A DNA stretch of 64,000 bases from Angiostrongylus vasorum (lineage: Eukaryota > Nematoda > Chromadorea > Rhabditida > Metastrongylidae). Below are positions 35,605 to 47,320 of this stretch, piece by piece. Location of the stretch: the NCBI GenBank assembly GCA_018806985.1, contig JADANN010000118.1, positions 124,001-188,000 of the forward strand. Direction: 5' to 3'. Position 1 is the first letter of the stretch; each line of letters opens with the position of its first letter. A program made the translations under genes and the position numbers. The notes below the pieces were generated by a model, which worked only from the letters and a program-made list of their open reading frames with translations, had not been told where the DNA came from and did not search any database.

Positions 35605-35830
35605 CTCAACCGTAGTGATGCTGAGATATTTGCAAAACTCCGGACCGCAGGTGTCTGCGGCGGAGAATGAATGCGCTATTACCCTTTCCGGGTCTGTCTC
35701 GTTCGCCACCACACCATGCGGATACTTCGTTTCGCCTGTCTCTCAGCTAGTTCTATTCGAACTCATTTCAGTCCTACTAGTAAGTTTGATTGTGGCTTCT
35801 TTCTTGGGTCAGGGAAGCCGTAAGGATAGC
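35605..35830 (-). repeat. SINE2, tRNA-derived repeat copy
   Basis: Minus-strand SINE2 with the GCTGAGATATTTGCAAAACTC core, GACCGCAGGTGTCTGCGG, and the CGCCACCACACCATGCGG block from the A-box side. Confidence 0.65.
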
Positions 35831-36540
35831 TAACAACGATATTCTGCACAATTTTTTTTCTCTATGTTCTGATCCATTTTAGCTTGAAAATTCGACTTCG
35901 ATCAGCCGAAGCTACCGAGCTATGCAATTTCATCTATTTAATGAGCTAAGTAGCTGTTACAGTAGACACATGAATAGTCAGATTTCTAATCGACTAGAAC
36001 TTTAATACGTTAACATTCCCATTACCATTTCATTTAATGCATATCGATTTAATGATTTGTTAACAATCGAGGCTTTCTCTCCTTGAGATGACAACTGTGT
36101 CAACAATTTTCTTTGGTCAGTCACATTATCCCCTTTCAAATCCGACGTCTCTGCAACAAATATTATTGCATAAACGTCAGAATTGTGTCATAACGCTTCA
36201 GATGCTTTCAAGTCTCACACGTTCAACAGCACGTTGATGTCGTAAACTCTGCAGAATGCCGGCCGTTATCATCACGGGGTCCGATAAGCACCTAGGCGCC
36301 TCGTCGTTCCCATCACCGACACCCACACCACTGTGGATCAACACCACATGGGGAATCGACGAACTTCGCACAGTTTCAGCGCATGACCCCCCTGAACCCC
36401 TGAATTCTTGGTTCCTTAGAGAATTTAAGAAAATATGGCAAACGACAACCCAGCAAGGTTAAGGCGTATAAACGATCTGCGTTATCAATCTCTTAGAAAT
36501 GTGTCACGTATTCGACTCCGTCCGATATATTGTTGAGGTG
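35831..36540. other. unassigned sequence
   Basis: A more GC-rich frame at 36,256-36,462 (68 codons, Thr/Pro rich) was inspected. It has no clear homology, donor or acceptor. Otherwise nothing is recognised. Confidence 0.3.
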
Positions 36541-36559
36541 AATACTAAGTCAGTAGTTT

Positions 36560-36680
36560 TATGCTCTCAAACAAATCTGATAATAATCCGCCGACACCGG
36601 AGGTATGCGTTTGGTCAATCAGGAGCACATAATCGAACCAATGAATACGTGCGTAATGCAGTGCACCTCTACTCTATGGA
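36560..36680 (-). repeat. SINE1 fragment, degenerate
   Basis: CAAACAAATCTGATAATAATCCGCCGACACCGGAGG corresponds to the inverse of the SINE1 core, followed by a GGTCAATCAGG-like stretch and a worn head. Partial and old. Confidence 0.4.
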
Positions 36681-37220
36681 CCCTACCACGAGTCCAGTTG
36701 AGTGGGGCTATAGATAGCAAGTTCTGATGAAACACGTTACTATCATTTCCGTATCGTCGTCGCGTAGGAATAAAGTAGAGGTGAAAATGACTCAAAATAC
36801 TCTTCTAGTTTTGTCTTTTATTATTCGTCCACATCGGTTTATTGATTTATTGATTTTGATAATGATTACAAAGTTTGTTTTTTCGTTAAATGCCGATAAA
36901 TTTCGAAATGCTTCGGCACCAAGGTATTTGAGGTCTCAGTGAGCTGATAACCATACAGAAAAATAGGAATTTTACATTTAATCCCTCTGAATATTAACTT
37001 TATCTCAAACCTTTTGAGAATGAAGAAAACTAACATTAAGAATGGCAACACAGAAAACACATAAAATATTTAATGCTAACACTGGAGCTGCCGCTGACAT
37101 CAACGATACGTTCTGGCTCGCTTCGCAGCTCAAGTAGCGAATTTCCAGTACAAAACTGGAAAGAACATCTTTTATGAGCTCCGAAAAATCGGAACACTAG
37201 GGATATATAATGTGAAAAAC

Positions 37221-37325
37221 CCCGAAGGCACCTGCAGTCCGGAGTTTTGCAAATATTTCAGCACCATTGTAGGTATAATTCGCATCATAATCTGCCATAA
37301 AAAGAATAGACAGTAGATGAAAAAA
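37221..37325 (+). repeat. SINE2 3' fragment
   Basis: GCACCTGCAGTCCGGAGTTTTGCAAATATTTCAGCACCATTG is the SINE2 tail side. It ends at an A-rich run near 37,325. The tRNA-like head is missing. Confidence 0.6.
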
Positions 37326-37427
37326 AAAGTGTCTACATTGTGAAAAACCCTTGTTTTTTTCGACAGAAATGTGTGTATTGTAATGATTTTTGTTCCAATC
37401 AGCAATAAAGTTCGTCATGAGCAGAGG

Positions 37428-37713
37428 AGCGCTTGTAGTGCAGTGGTGGGAGGCGCCCTGTAATACATATAGAATCGATCTCGGCGCCCCAGGCTCACCA
37501 AGCCTTCCATCCCTTCGGGGTCGGCAAATTGGTGCCAGACTTGCCTGGGAGGATAGCAGCACTGGCTCGATACATCGGTAGGCCAGCGTGAGTCATTGTA
37601 AAGGCCAGATATGCATTCAATCACCTCCAACGATGTTGAATGAAGTCGATTGCAATGAGCATCCCTTAGGGTTAATCAACGCAGAAGCTTTTATGCTTTT
37701 ATCTTTTAGCTTT
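37428..37713 (+). repeat. SINE1 full-length copy with probable TSD
   Basis: GAGCGCTTGTAGTGCAGTGG head, B-box region AGAATCGATCTC, core GTCGGCAAATTGGTGCCAGA, and 3' end GGGTTAATCAACGCAGAAGC. It is flanked by ATGAGCAGAGG (37,417-37,427) and ATGAGCTGAGG (37,714-37,724), an 11-bp direct repeat with one mismatch consistent with retroposition. Confidence 0.8.
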
Positions 37714-37724
37714 ATGAGCTGAGG

Positions 37725-38389
37725 TTTGCTTGATTAAAGGCAAAATTGTTTTCGGCATGTATGCGTTGAAATTATACACATCATCTATTGTGGTAAATGA
37801 CCTATTCTGTTCTGCCTCGTACTTCATTTGATTAGAGAGTGATTCGGTTAGAAACAAGCAAAGTCTTTATTTGGTTCCCCCGCGTATCAAAGTTGTCTAG
37901 TCGGTTTTGCTAGCTTAAGAGGCACCAGGAGTATCGTGTTCTTCTTCATTTATTCTATGGCCTTCCCAAAAAACTCTGAATGTATCATCAGTGGCATTTC
38001 TACTGAATGTTTGGCCTGTTCGCTAACGGTTCGTGTTAAGTTATTGCCGTCAGTCTAATAAACGTTTAGAACTAGATCCATTTCGCATGGAAATCAGTTT
38101 CTAAACATAACCCAAGAATAGTTTTTGTACATCAGTATCGAGATCCAACGAATATAAGTTCTTCCTGGGTAGTGCTTGATATGGAACAATATCACTATTT
38201 TCTCTGACGCCAACCGTGGCCAAACAACCCTCCTGTCCTATCCAGGATGGATAGGATAATTGCTAGGAAATTGCGATTGGAATACCTATTGAGGGAATGG
38301 GTCATATATTCGCCACCGGGTTATCAACTATTGAACTGGAAAATACTTACTTGCTAGGATTGGGTGAAATGTATTCAATAAGAACACGT
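37725..38389. other. unassigned sequence
   Basis: No supported gene or repeat. The right end meets the 3'-truncated side of a minus-strand PLE. Confidence 0.35.
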
Positions 38390-39658
38390 TATCTCCACAT
38401 CTAACTGATGAGGGATTACTCAATGTCTCCACCCTTGTCGTTGACAGAAAATCTAGTGTTTTTCAACATTATCAGCTCTTGAACCTCTCGCTTCCCATAT
38501 TTCGGCCTCCGCTAAGTTGGAGCAGAACTTATTCACGCAATTATGATCAAGGATTTTACAAGTTTCATCCACAATTATCCGAAATTTGCTGCTAATTACA
38601 AACTTGAGGTCTTGCTATCTAAGGAACGGTTATGGAAATGGCAAAAGTGGCAGTGCTTCTACTTGTTGTTCACAATTACTCAACATTTCAACTGTCGCTT
38701 TGTTGCGGAGTCTCTCTTGAAGTTACGCAAGCTACATGCGACCCTATGTACCCTAGAATTGAGTTCGAATGGTGAGAAACATAGACCCAAATCCAAGAGC
38801 GAGCGCGCATCGTAAGCGAGTGCCACGCCTGCTAACACAGTGACCCTTGACTTTTCTGGCACATGATTTGTCCAGGTATGACCCGGCTGGCCTTCATTAA
38901 TAGTGTTTCTATACCTTATTGAAGCTGCGTTTTGCGAATTACTCAAAAAGATCTTAGAATTTTCTACGCAACTTTACTTTAGCATCAGATTTAGCGGAGT
39001 TGCATGTCTACACTGACCCACTCATTATTTTTTCTCCAGAAGCAATGTTCCAAATACGGATCACAATGGTGTTCCTTCGTCGCGCACTTTTCCAATTGAG
39101 CGAACGTCTTCTTCAGTTTTCATCGTAGACAGGCGCGTAGTGGTTGTATTTCAATGTCCAGTACTTGGTGGCTGTCCTCTGGTAGACCATATACATCGTG
39201 TAGTCTTGTGTAGTCTTTTGATTTGATAACATTCGACACGAAGGAGAAAGTGCACTGCTTATCGAGCTAAGACGATCTGTTGCCTTAGTCACAGTTGTTT
39301 TGTGGAGCATCTTACATGTACTCTTGCAGTATTTACCAAAACCGGCTTTCCGTTCACCTCAGAAATGATGAAAAATTCACTACATCCTTGATGAGCATCC
39401 CGAGGTTGTTACTGCACTTTGTTCTCAAAAAAGTGATGTTTCGGCGGATTTGGCCTTTTTTCAGAGCCTTGAAAGATCAAGTTGACTGCAATCTAGACAG
39501 CTAAACACCTCCATAGCCAAAGTAGAAAAACCGCGAAACTAACATTTGAATCGCATTGAAAACAAAATAACTTAGCACATTCATCGCTTTCTACAAATCT
39601 TTCAATGAGTGCGTCACGTGATGTTCGAGCGCACAGTGTTCACATGGAAGCGTAAAAT
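38390..39658 (-). mobile_element. PLE fragment: 5' terminus and N-terminal ORF, decayed
   Basis: Minus-strand sequence colinear with the PLE at 49.34-50.89 kb. Shared blocks include ATCAACTTGATCTTTC-type terminus with hammerhead (about 39,430-39,475), the Lys/Arg-rich N-terminal ORF region, and the beginning of the RT region near 38,400-38,480 (TGATAATGTTGAAAAACACT on the minus strand). Many stops and indels indicate an old copy. The RT and GIY-YIG domains are absent. Confidence 0.7.
39434..39473 (-). ncRNA. degenerate hammerhead motif (PLE)
   Basis: On the minus strand AAGGCTCTGAAAA, then a stem II with GG-C mismatches, then CGCCGAAACATC. The CTGANGA core reads CTGAAAA and the stem III/cleavage-site ACGTC reads ACATC, so it is very probably inactive. 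Confidence 0.45.
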
Positions 39659-39659
39659 G

Positions 39660-40605
39660 CCCTCATATTAAAATAATAGACTTAAATACTGTATGATATC
39701 AGATATGATTACGCCGTTCATTTCTGGACTCTTGGGATGTATCCAGAATGCTCAAAGGGTTTTGGGCGTTGAGGATTTTGATTCCCTGTGCGAGGATGGT
39801 TGCTTTTACTTCAAAATTTTTCCCCGTTATGTCTCTGTGTCTTGTGCACGCCTAGTGGAACCTTTGGTTTAACTTTAAGCTTACCGACTTGGTGTTCTTC
39901 TATACGGATGCAGAGTGGTCTACCCGTTGCCCCAATGAGTTCGTTTCCAGCACGCTTTACAAGAGATCAGATAAACTGAGCTCTAACTCATGCAATCTCT
40001 GTCCTTACTGCTAGGGCATATTGTGCTATTTTTCCTTTGTATATAGATAGTCATACAAGCGGTTGCAAACTAGCTGGCACCCTACAGTGCTCGGTAGTAT
40101 TTCAATCATTGCTAGCGAATTCTCTAGACCTGCCTATCCTATGCAACCTTTTTGCTGCTGCACTTAATCAGTTGGAAATGAAGAGCACGATAAACGTGGT
40201 CTTATTATCGCTAGAATTATTGTTTGATTGCCTTGTTTCTCTCTGCACCTATCCCGACAAACTACAGCTTTGTAGTCGTTGGAAGTGGAAGATCGCCTCT
40301 CCAATATTAAGCGTTACTATGTTTAAGGCTATCTTATATTGAACTACCCGATTTTTTCTTATGCATCTCTTTTAATATTGCGCCACCACCGGTTCAATGT
40401 TTATTTGTTTTCTACGTATCAACCATTTTCCAAGGTGAAGGCGAACGTCCAAATTCTGTTTGGTGGTGAGAACTTCTTGTCCTATTCACGATCCATTGAT
40501 CTCATTCATCGACGTCCATAAGTGACTTCCGCTGAGTGCTTCGTTCAACACTCCATTCGACCAACGTAGAGTTGAACCGTATATCTACTGCACCATTGTT
40601 TTTTC
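39660..40605. other. unassigned sequence
   Basis: The plus-strand frame at 40,037-40,342 (101 codons, Leu/Cys rich) was inspected. No acceptor or donor and no family resemblance could be supported. Confidence 0.3.
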
Positions 40606-40611
40606 AAGGCA

Positions 40612-40830
40612 GGGTGAAGTGAAATGCCACCACAATGGTGCTGAGATATTTGCAAAACTCTAAACTGCAGGTGTCTGCGGTGGGTATCGAACGCTGTATT
40701 ACCCTTTACGGGGGCTAACGCGTTCACCACCTCACCATGCGAGTCGCTCGTTTCGCCTTCCTCTCAGCCGTGTTTTACAGTTGCCATCAACGACCACCCA
40801 TCACCGTAGTGGTTTTCTACAGTTGAGGCG
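40612..40830 (-). repeat. SINE2, tRNA-derived repeat copy
   Basis: Clear minus-strand SINE2: GCAGGGTGAAGTGAAATGCC, GCTGAGATATTTGCAAAACTC, GGTGTCTGCGGTGGGTATCG (B-box side), GCTAACGCGTTCACCACC (A-box side), and TCTCAGCCGTGTTTTACAG. Confidence 0.7.
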
Positions 40831-41494
40831 TAGATTTGTGCTAAGCGTTCCAATTTGCTTTTCGTTTAATTCATTGAGATCATATTCTACAGATCCTTGA
40901 AAGTGGAACACTTACGAAATCTCTTTATGACAAGGGGTTACAAAGTTATAAAGATCTAATTTAGTGTATGGGTGAGATTCCTCTCTGCACAAGAGGTAAG
41001 CATACAGTTTTAGGAAGGTTTTGTTGTGGCATAAAGTGTGCTATACCCCAAAAAGTTTTATGAAGGCTTATCAAAGTGAGTGAGGAAGGTAATAAATTTT
41101 TTAACTAACAAGGCAGTGGTCTCACTGTTTTCCGTGATGACCGGCATCACTACCACTGCTCTGCCCGCCCCTTCTTATTTCTATTAATAGGGTTATTTCT
41201 GAGCTAAGATTTTCATCAGGTGTCGGTAAGTAGAGGTGCATGGCTGCGCCCACCATCCTTGATTAAAGGCATAGGTCGGAAAATCGGATTTGATACCTAG
41301 TTTGACAACATTGAGTGATTTATCACTCTACTTACATGAGGTCCAGCATCTCACGCCGTTGATCAGGGGGATATGAACCGTAGGACCGAATGGTGTGTAT
41401 CGATCCAATTGTTCCTTGCCTTCAATTCTCATTCAAATCGTTCTTCTCCTTCTGCTTAGGCTTGGGACCAGTTCGATTATCACATGAACTTCTC
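40831..41494. other. unassigned sequence
   Basis: No gene, RNA or repeat end recognised. Confidence 0.35.
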
Positions 41495-41745
41495 GTCCCA
41501 GATTTAATACACATGGGTTCGATCTCGCGCCCCAGGCTCACCAAGCCTTAAATCCCTCCTAGGTCGGCAAATTGGTACCAGACCTGTTGGGAGGATAGAA
41601 CCACTGACTTGATACATCGGTAGGCCAGCATGAGTCATTGCATAGGTCAGATATTCATTTAATCACCTCTAGCGATGCTTGATGAAGTCTAATGCATGGC
41701 ACATCCTTAAAGGATTGATCAACGCTGAGAGAGAGGAAGCTTTAA
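41495..41745 (+). repeat. SINE1 copy, 5' truncated
   Basis: Starts inside the tRNA-like head just before a good B box (GGGTTCGATCTC, 41,515-41,526). It then follows the SINE1 core (GTCGGCAAATTGGTACCAGA) to the 3' end (GGATTGATCAACGCTGAGAG). 5' truncation is usual for LINE-mobilised retroposons. Confidence 0.75.
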
Positions 41746-43290
41746 CATGATGAACAAATGACACATCGAAATACATGCCATAAAAAAACAGGAAAATGCA
41801 AATAAAAACATTAGGAAAAAGGACTTTCACGAAGGCGACTAGCAGTCGTGACCGCATTTTCCACAGCCAGGTCGGACAATGTCGGATCTCCTTTACTCTA
41901 GTGATTTTCCTCAAAAGAAGCGTAAATTAGAAATAGTGATACAGAGCAATGACCGACTACTTCAGGTGTTTTTGGACAGCAAAGGGTTAACTTCCAGTCC
42001 AACCGTTCAGTCCTACCAGCACCTTCTTCTAATGCCGTAGAAGGGCCCGTTCTACGCAGTCTGGCGCTCTTACTCACGGCGATCACGAACTGTTTGAGTC
42101 TACTCATCAGATATATGTAATTTATTCCTTCAAAAAGAACAGGAAGTTAATTAATTATGTACATCTAACGACTCAAAAGTTGCAAATCAAAGCAAGCCAG
42201 AGTTCGTTTCCAGAACGTAGCGGAGCGGACCGGCAAATCTTTTCATTTATTTTCATGGTGAAAGGTCCTTTCTCTCTGGAGAATGTTCTGCAACATTAGA
42301 ACACTTTTTTTGTTACATGATTCGTTTCCAGATGTGTTACACTGTGCGGTCACCAGCATTTATCGATTCGATTCATTCCCTGGTATCCATCACACGCGAA
42401 GGTCTTCGAAGGTTTTGGGTGTGCGTTTGGGTGCTGCTTGAGGCTTCCCGCTTCTCAATGAAAATGGTTAAATATTAGTTAAGTCGATTCTTCCTGGAAA
42501 CCTATGATAGCCTTCCTAGAACTCTTCAAAGTGGATTAGAGAAAGCTAGCTTGTCCTAGAGAAGTCTAGTACCAATCTCTCAACCTTTCGATCTTAGAGG
42601 GATGAGAGGCTTGGTGAGCCCGGAGAAGGTAGAACCAAACCGTGGGTGGGTTGCCCTGTCCGCATAGCAAATAACACCATCACAGCTGCGCCACATGCTC
42701 CCCTTAACTGCTGATGTGTACAGTCCTAGACGAAACCAAGGAAACCATAAATCAGTTCGGCTTAACACAGATGAGAGCTCAATTCCTTGAACGCAATACT
42801 CTCTCACGGCAAGTTTATCGTCGCTCTCCTCCGCTTAACATTTCATCCCCACATAAAGACGCTACATCTAACTCCGTCAAGAGGCTAATTAGTCAGGGAC
42901 TCACTTTAAAACGTGTTTGATTTGAAGAAATGCCTCTTCATGTTTAACCTACAAAAATGAAAAAACATGTGGTAAAGGAATGAAAATTCTATAAAATAAC
43001 CAACACGGATGCGAACGGAGTTGGCCATTTTGCACGAGAGCACGAACGAAAACCCCAAATTTAAGAGTGATCTGGTACCAGCAGATTTACAAGAACATTA
43101 AAACCACCAGATCCAACTATTTTGATAACAGCGAAATCCGTTAACAGGGAATATCAACTACAAAAAGACATTTCTTCAGTCCATGGGTGAACAAGCAAAG
43201 ATCAATAGGCCACTTCCTTTACAGAAGAAACTTTAGTATAAAAAAGCAAGGGCAATTTTTTCCTCCTCCAAGTTTTTTTTTCCCACATAG
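41746..43290. other. unassigned sequence with a SINE1 relic
   Basis: Apart from the degenerate SINE1 at about 42,565-42,703 nothing is recognised. Open frames are short. Confidence 0.3.
42565..42703 (-). repeat. SINE1 head fragment, degenerate
   Basis: GTACCAATCTCTCAACC, GGGATGAGAGGCTTGGTGAGCC and GCTGCGCCACATGCTCC correspond to the inverse of the SINE1 core and head. The 3' half is missing. Confidence 0.5.
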
Positions 43291-44695
43291 TTCCTTGGAT
43301 TGTCCAGTGGACCAGTGGGGAACTTTGCGCACGGTCATCCTGCCCAAAAAAGGTGACCGAATGGAGGGAGCTTCGTAACTATCGTCCGATATGCTTGTTG
43401 AATGTACTGCACAAGTCGTTCAAAAACACCAATAGAGCAAGCAAGATTCCGACAAGGATTCTGCTGCACTGACCACAATCCAAACTGTGTCCAGTGTCAT
43501 TGAAATTTATCGAGAATATCACCTACCCGTAGTCCTAACCTTTATCGACTATGCAAAACCGTTTGACAGTGTCGAAATTAATGCTATCTTTTCATCACTC
43601 GTCGCTCGTCGACCACGGAGTAGACCCGTCTTGCATAGGACCTCTGTCTGACTGTCATTTGAACAACGAAAATACATCTTTTCCATCGAGCTCTTACCAT
43701 ACCCACAGGAAACGGAGTTCGATAAAGCGAAGCAATATCGCCAAAGCTGTTTAGTGCCGCACTGCAGTGGATAGTGAACTCATTCGAATGGGATGAGAAA
43801 GGCATACGTATTGATGGAATATTCCTACCTTCTCATGAAGTACCAGCGAAGCAGAGACGATGATCAACGAGCTCAACGGAGTGGGAAAAAAGATCGGACT
43901 TCCCATTAATTGGAAAAAGACCCAGTTCATGAAAAACCCATGGTGCGAAGGCGAAAAAATTTAATTGGATGGCTCTCTGATTGCAGAGACCACCTCGTAC
44001 GTGTACCTTGGGCGATAAATGAACATGGAAACAACATGAAGGAGGAACTAGATAGAAGAAGGAGAGCAGCTTAGGCCGCATTCGGGCCTCTCAAAAAGCC
44101 ACCGACCAACTGAAGGACTCGAAAATTCGAGCTCATCTCTTCGATTCTACGGTCCTCCCAGCGCTGTGTTATGCTGCAGAGACGTGGGCTGACACTTCAA
44201 CCACGTCAAGAATACTCCACACTAGACACAGAGCGCTCTAGCGATGCCTTGTGAAATATTGCCGGTACTCTCAATATCAAGTCAGAAAACGAAGCTCTGA
44301 TCTTCCAAATCTGTCACATCATCGAGATCCAGGAGAATATACATCGACAGCGAAACATAGATGGGCCAGTGACATAATGAGAAGGACAGACGACACATGG
44401 GCGAAAGGAACTGTAGAGTGGACTCCATGAGAATGCAAACGTCCCCCAGGACGACCACGTACACGTTGGGCGGACGTGTTCGTAGAAAATGTTAATCCGC
44501 TGTACTCGTAGCCGCAGTTATTTTACAGATCACGGTATGAGACTCGCACGAGTTACCATCCTCGAACAAAACCACCACTATGGACGATGATTGCAAAGGA
44601 AAGAAAAGAATGGTAAATGTGCTGGAATCCGCACAACTCGTGAAGACGGACCGTCGAAGTATCCAAGTAAGTACGTTAAGCTAACACAAGGTTGA
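43290..44695 (+). mobile_element. RTE-like LINE reverse-transcriptase relic
   Basis: Frame-broken non-LTR retrotransposon ORF. RT motifs are visible in shifting frames: ELRNYRPICLLNVLHKSF (about 43,366-43,420), EQARFRQGF (about 43,435-43,460) and TFIDYAKPFDSVEINAI (motif A region, about 43,540-43,585). The LDRRR/AA thumb region lies near 44,045-44,080, followed by [20 protein letters not shown] (about 44,185-44,235). It ends with RPRTRWADVFVENVNPLYS (about 44,450-44,510) and a 3' tail at about 44,690. It extends the 3' part shared with the other LINE copies and is inactive through several stops and indels. Confidence 0.75.
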
Positions 44696-44699
44696 TAAA

Positions 44700-45550
44700 A
44701 AAGATTTATTTGGCTTGCGTTTCGACGTCTTCGTTCTCTTTACAGCCGGATTGGTCCGAATCGATGGTCCATAGGTGGTGCTCGGGTTTGGTTGACCGTT
44801 CTCGTAGCGACACGAATCCGAATCGAAGGGAGCACCGCTCGAATGAGGAACTTTACACTTCTGTGCTCTTTCATAAAGGGTAGATGTTGACCCATCGCCG
44901 CTATCCAGTATGACCAACTGCGGGAATGAATCCAGCAGAATTCGGAATCATAGTAGCTAGCACATAGCGAATCATTTTTTTTTCAAACCAAACGTCATTT
45001 AACCACGGTCCTAGTATAAATCTTCGCGATGTAAAGCAACCCATCAAAGAACGAAACTGAATGACTTTTCAATCCTGCCACGAGTTAAACATCGGTTGAC
45101 TGAGAAACGTAAGCGACCAAGTTGAAGAATTATGGATTATTAGAGTAGTGAGACTGACTAAATATCGGACGGTGGATTTCACCCACAGCGGACGAAAATA
45201 AGGTGTTTCACCTTTTCACGACCGTTGAACCGTTGCCATTTTCGAGTGTTGGGCTCGTCGGACAACGCGTCATTGGAGCACAATCCAAATGCGCATTGAA
45301 ATAGAGATGTACGGTCCGCGTATCTGCACAAAATGCAAGGCACAATTTTTTTCGTGAGAGTATCGTCCCATCGCTCAGTTTCGTCACACATTTTTCGTGC
45401 CTCTCTAACTTCTACGTTTCCGACACGATCTTCTTCTCGTGCTCCCGCGTTCCTGGAAATAGTTTAACTCTCGCGTGTGGTGGAGGAAAACTCTTCCAAA
45501 CCCATTCATAATGCTGTCAGCGCTTAAGATGTTATGTAAGATGTACAAAT
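44700..45550. other. unassigned sequence
   Basis: Minus-strand frames at 44,681-44,917 and 45,179-45,391 have no recognised homology or splice support. No repeat identified. Confidence 0.3.
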
Positions 45551-45552
45551 GA

Positions 45553-45973
45553 CATTGCAACGTTTATTTTGTGATTTTAATACCATCCCAATCGTTTCAA
45601 TATCCACGATACATCAAAGCGGTTGAAAATGAAGTAACAACGAGTTACTTGCCAAAAAACCATGCTTTACACTGCGTGCTATGCCAGTTTTTCGATAACT
45701 TTCGACTACTTGTCGGTCATCAGTGTACTTCGTGCCTCTCTAGGAGCTCGATCATAACAGATTTTTGGAAGGAATTTGCCCAATCATTTATGGGTACTAA
45801 TGCTACCATGTAAGTGCACACACCGTAAGATAACCTGATTCAACGTAGCAACATGGATGCGACAGACCAGCTGGTGTGCTACTCTCGTATGGAAGAGAAT
45901 CAGCAAGTAGCAATTCACTTATTTACGTGTTTTGTATATGTATTTATATACAAATGTTTGTATTTCTACGACA

Positions 45974-46020
<47 letters not shown>

Positions 46021-46825
46021 GTCTCGAGATGCTCACTATTCGATCATTATGCATAGACTGTCTACAGAGCTTCGCTAGTTTTAAAGTACTTTTATTATGT
46101 TACCTACCAGGGAGCGCGTGGAGCGCAGTGGTCGAAGGCGCCCTGCAACAGACACATGGGATCGATCTCCGCGCCCGTGGCTCACCAAGCCTTCCATTCC
46201 TCCGGGGTCGGCAAATTGGTGCCAGACTTGTCTAGGAGGATAGCAGCACTGGCCATTAGACGAGGAACGGATCAACAGTGGACCAATGACATCCGAATGT
46301 CTAAAAAAAGGGGAAACGTTTGCAGGAGAGAATCAAAATCTGTGCACCCCCAATAATGTAAGAAGTATCCGTTTTCTAGGTCCTTTTGTTGCTTTTCTTC
46401 AATTATCGATTTTGTTCTTGTAGGTTGATCGTTTATGCGTCTTTTTCATGTTTCCATGTAGTCGCTGCGTGAATCTGTTCAACAGCTTAAATTTCATCGA
46501 AAGCATTCTTATAAACGGTGACGACGGGTACGTTGGTGGCACTGCAGAAGGCAATGTACAAACAAGTTTACTCATCGATGATTGTTCTGCGGAAAGCGAT
46601 TTGGAGGATGAAGAGATAATGGGTGAATGTTCAAGCTTAATACTGCCACTCAGAATCCTATCCTTTGATGAGCGACTCACAAATGTTCAACGCCATGCTC
46701 ACGTGCAAAGAAGCAGTCGATTTCTACGGAAGTTTCACAGCGACTGTTTCGAAAGTGATCGGACAGAAATGTTTATTGTTAAAAGGAGAATGCTGAGTTT
46801 GGAAAGAATACCGTCGAAGAGCTGA
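45553..46825 (+). CDS. possible two-exon gene of unknown function
   Basis: Tentative. A frame open from 45,553 to a consensus-like donor (GTAAGT at 45,810) includes the Cys-rich stretch LHCVLCQFFDNFRLLVGHQC. An acceptor-like CATGTAG at 46,461 opens a frame to a stop at 46,825, with an acidic stretch (SDLEDEEIMGE) and a basic C-terminus (FLRKFHSDCFESDRTEMF). The phases agree (2 and 2), but neither exon has a recognised family and the first lacks a clear start or upstream acceptor. The intervening intron would hold a (TA)n run and a SINE1. It may be a real C-terminus of an unrecognised gene or chance. Confidence 0.25.
45977..46018. repeat. (TA)n microsatellite
   Basis: About 40 bp of TA dinucleotides. 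The tyrosine/isoleucine-rich frame across it is an artefact. Confidence 0.9.
46112..46253 (+). repeat. SINE1 copy, 3' truncated
   Basis: Intact head (GAGCGCGTGGAGCGCAGTGG), B-box region GGGATCGATCTCC and core to AGCAGCACTGGCC, then an abrupt end. Loss of the 3' half is unusual for retroposon integration and points to later deletion. Confidence 0.7.
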
Positions 46826-47057
46826 AAAACTCGTTTGTTTGTGTCTTCCAATGGGTATCGTCAAATTAGCATGTCGGAGACTACGGGTGCAGTAATCTGG
46901 CTGTTGGAAAGCACCCGTGTAGAGTCAGATCTAATAGCAAAGGCTCGATTCAAAATGACCAAATGAGTAAAAAAACGGTTTGAACGTTTTCAAACTGTGC
47001 AGAGAGGGAGAGTACACCTACTAAGCGATCGTGCGCGAAGCTAAAGGATAAAGGATA

Positions 47058-47320
47058 AGGGATTAAACTCTCGACGTCAATTAATACCTAGGGGATGTGC
47101 CACAGATTCGAGTTCCTTTAGAGGAGATTCAATGCACATCTGGTCTACATAATGACTCGCGGTGGCCTGTCAATGTATCGAATCAGTGATATTATCCTCC
47201 CAGGCAGATCTGGTACTAATTTGTCGACTCCAGAGGGATCGCGGGTTTGGTGACCCTCGGGCGCGGGATCGAACCCATTTGTAATGCAGGGCACCTCTAA
47301 GCACTAATCTACGCGCAGCC
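47058..47320 (-). repeat. SINE1 copy
   Basis: Near full-length, diverged minus-strand SINE1. The 3' end (CGACGTCAATTAATACCTAGG) is near 47,072, the core CTCCCAGGCAGATCTGGTAC near 47,197, and a good B box on the minus strand (GGGTTCGATCCC) near 47,267. Confidence 0.7.
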
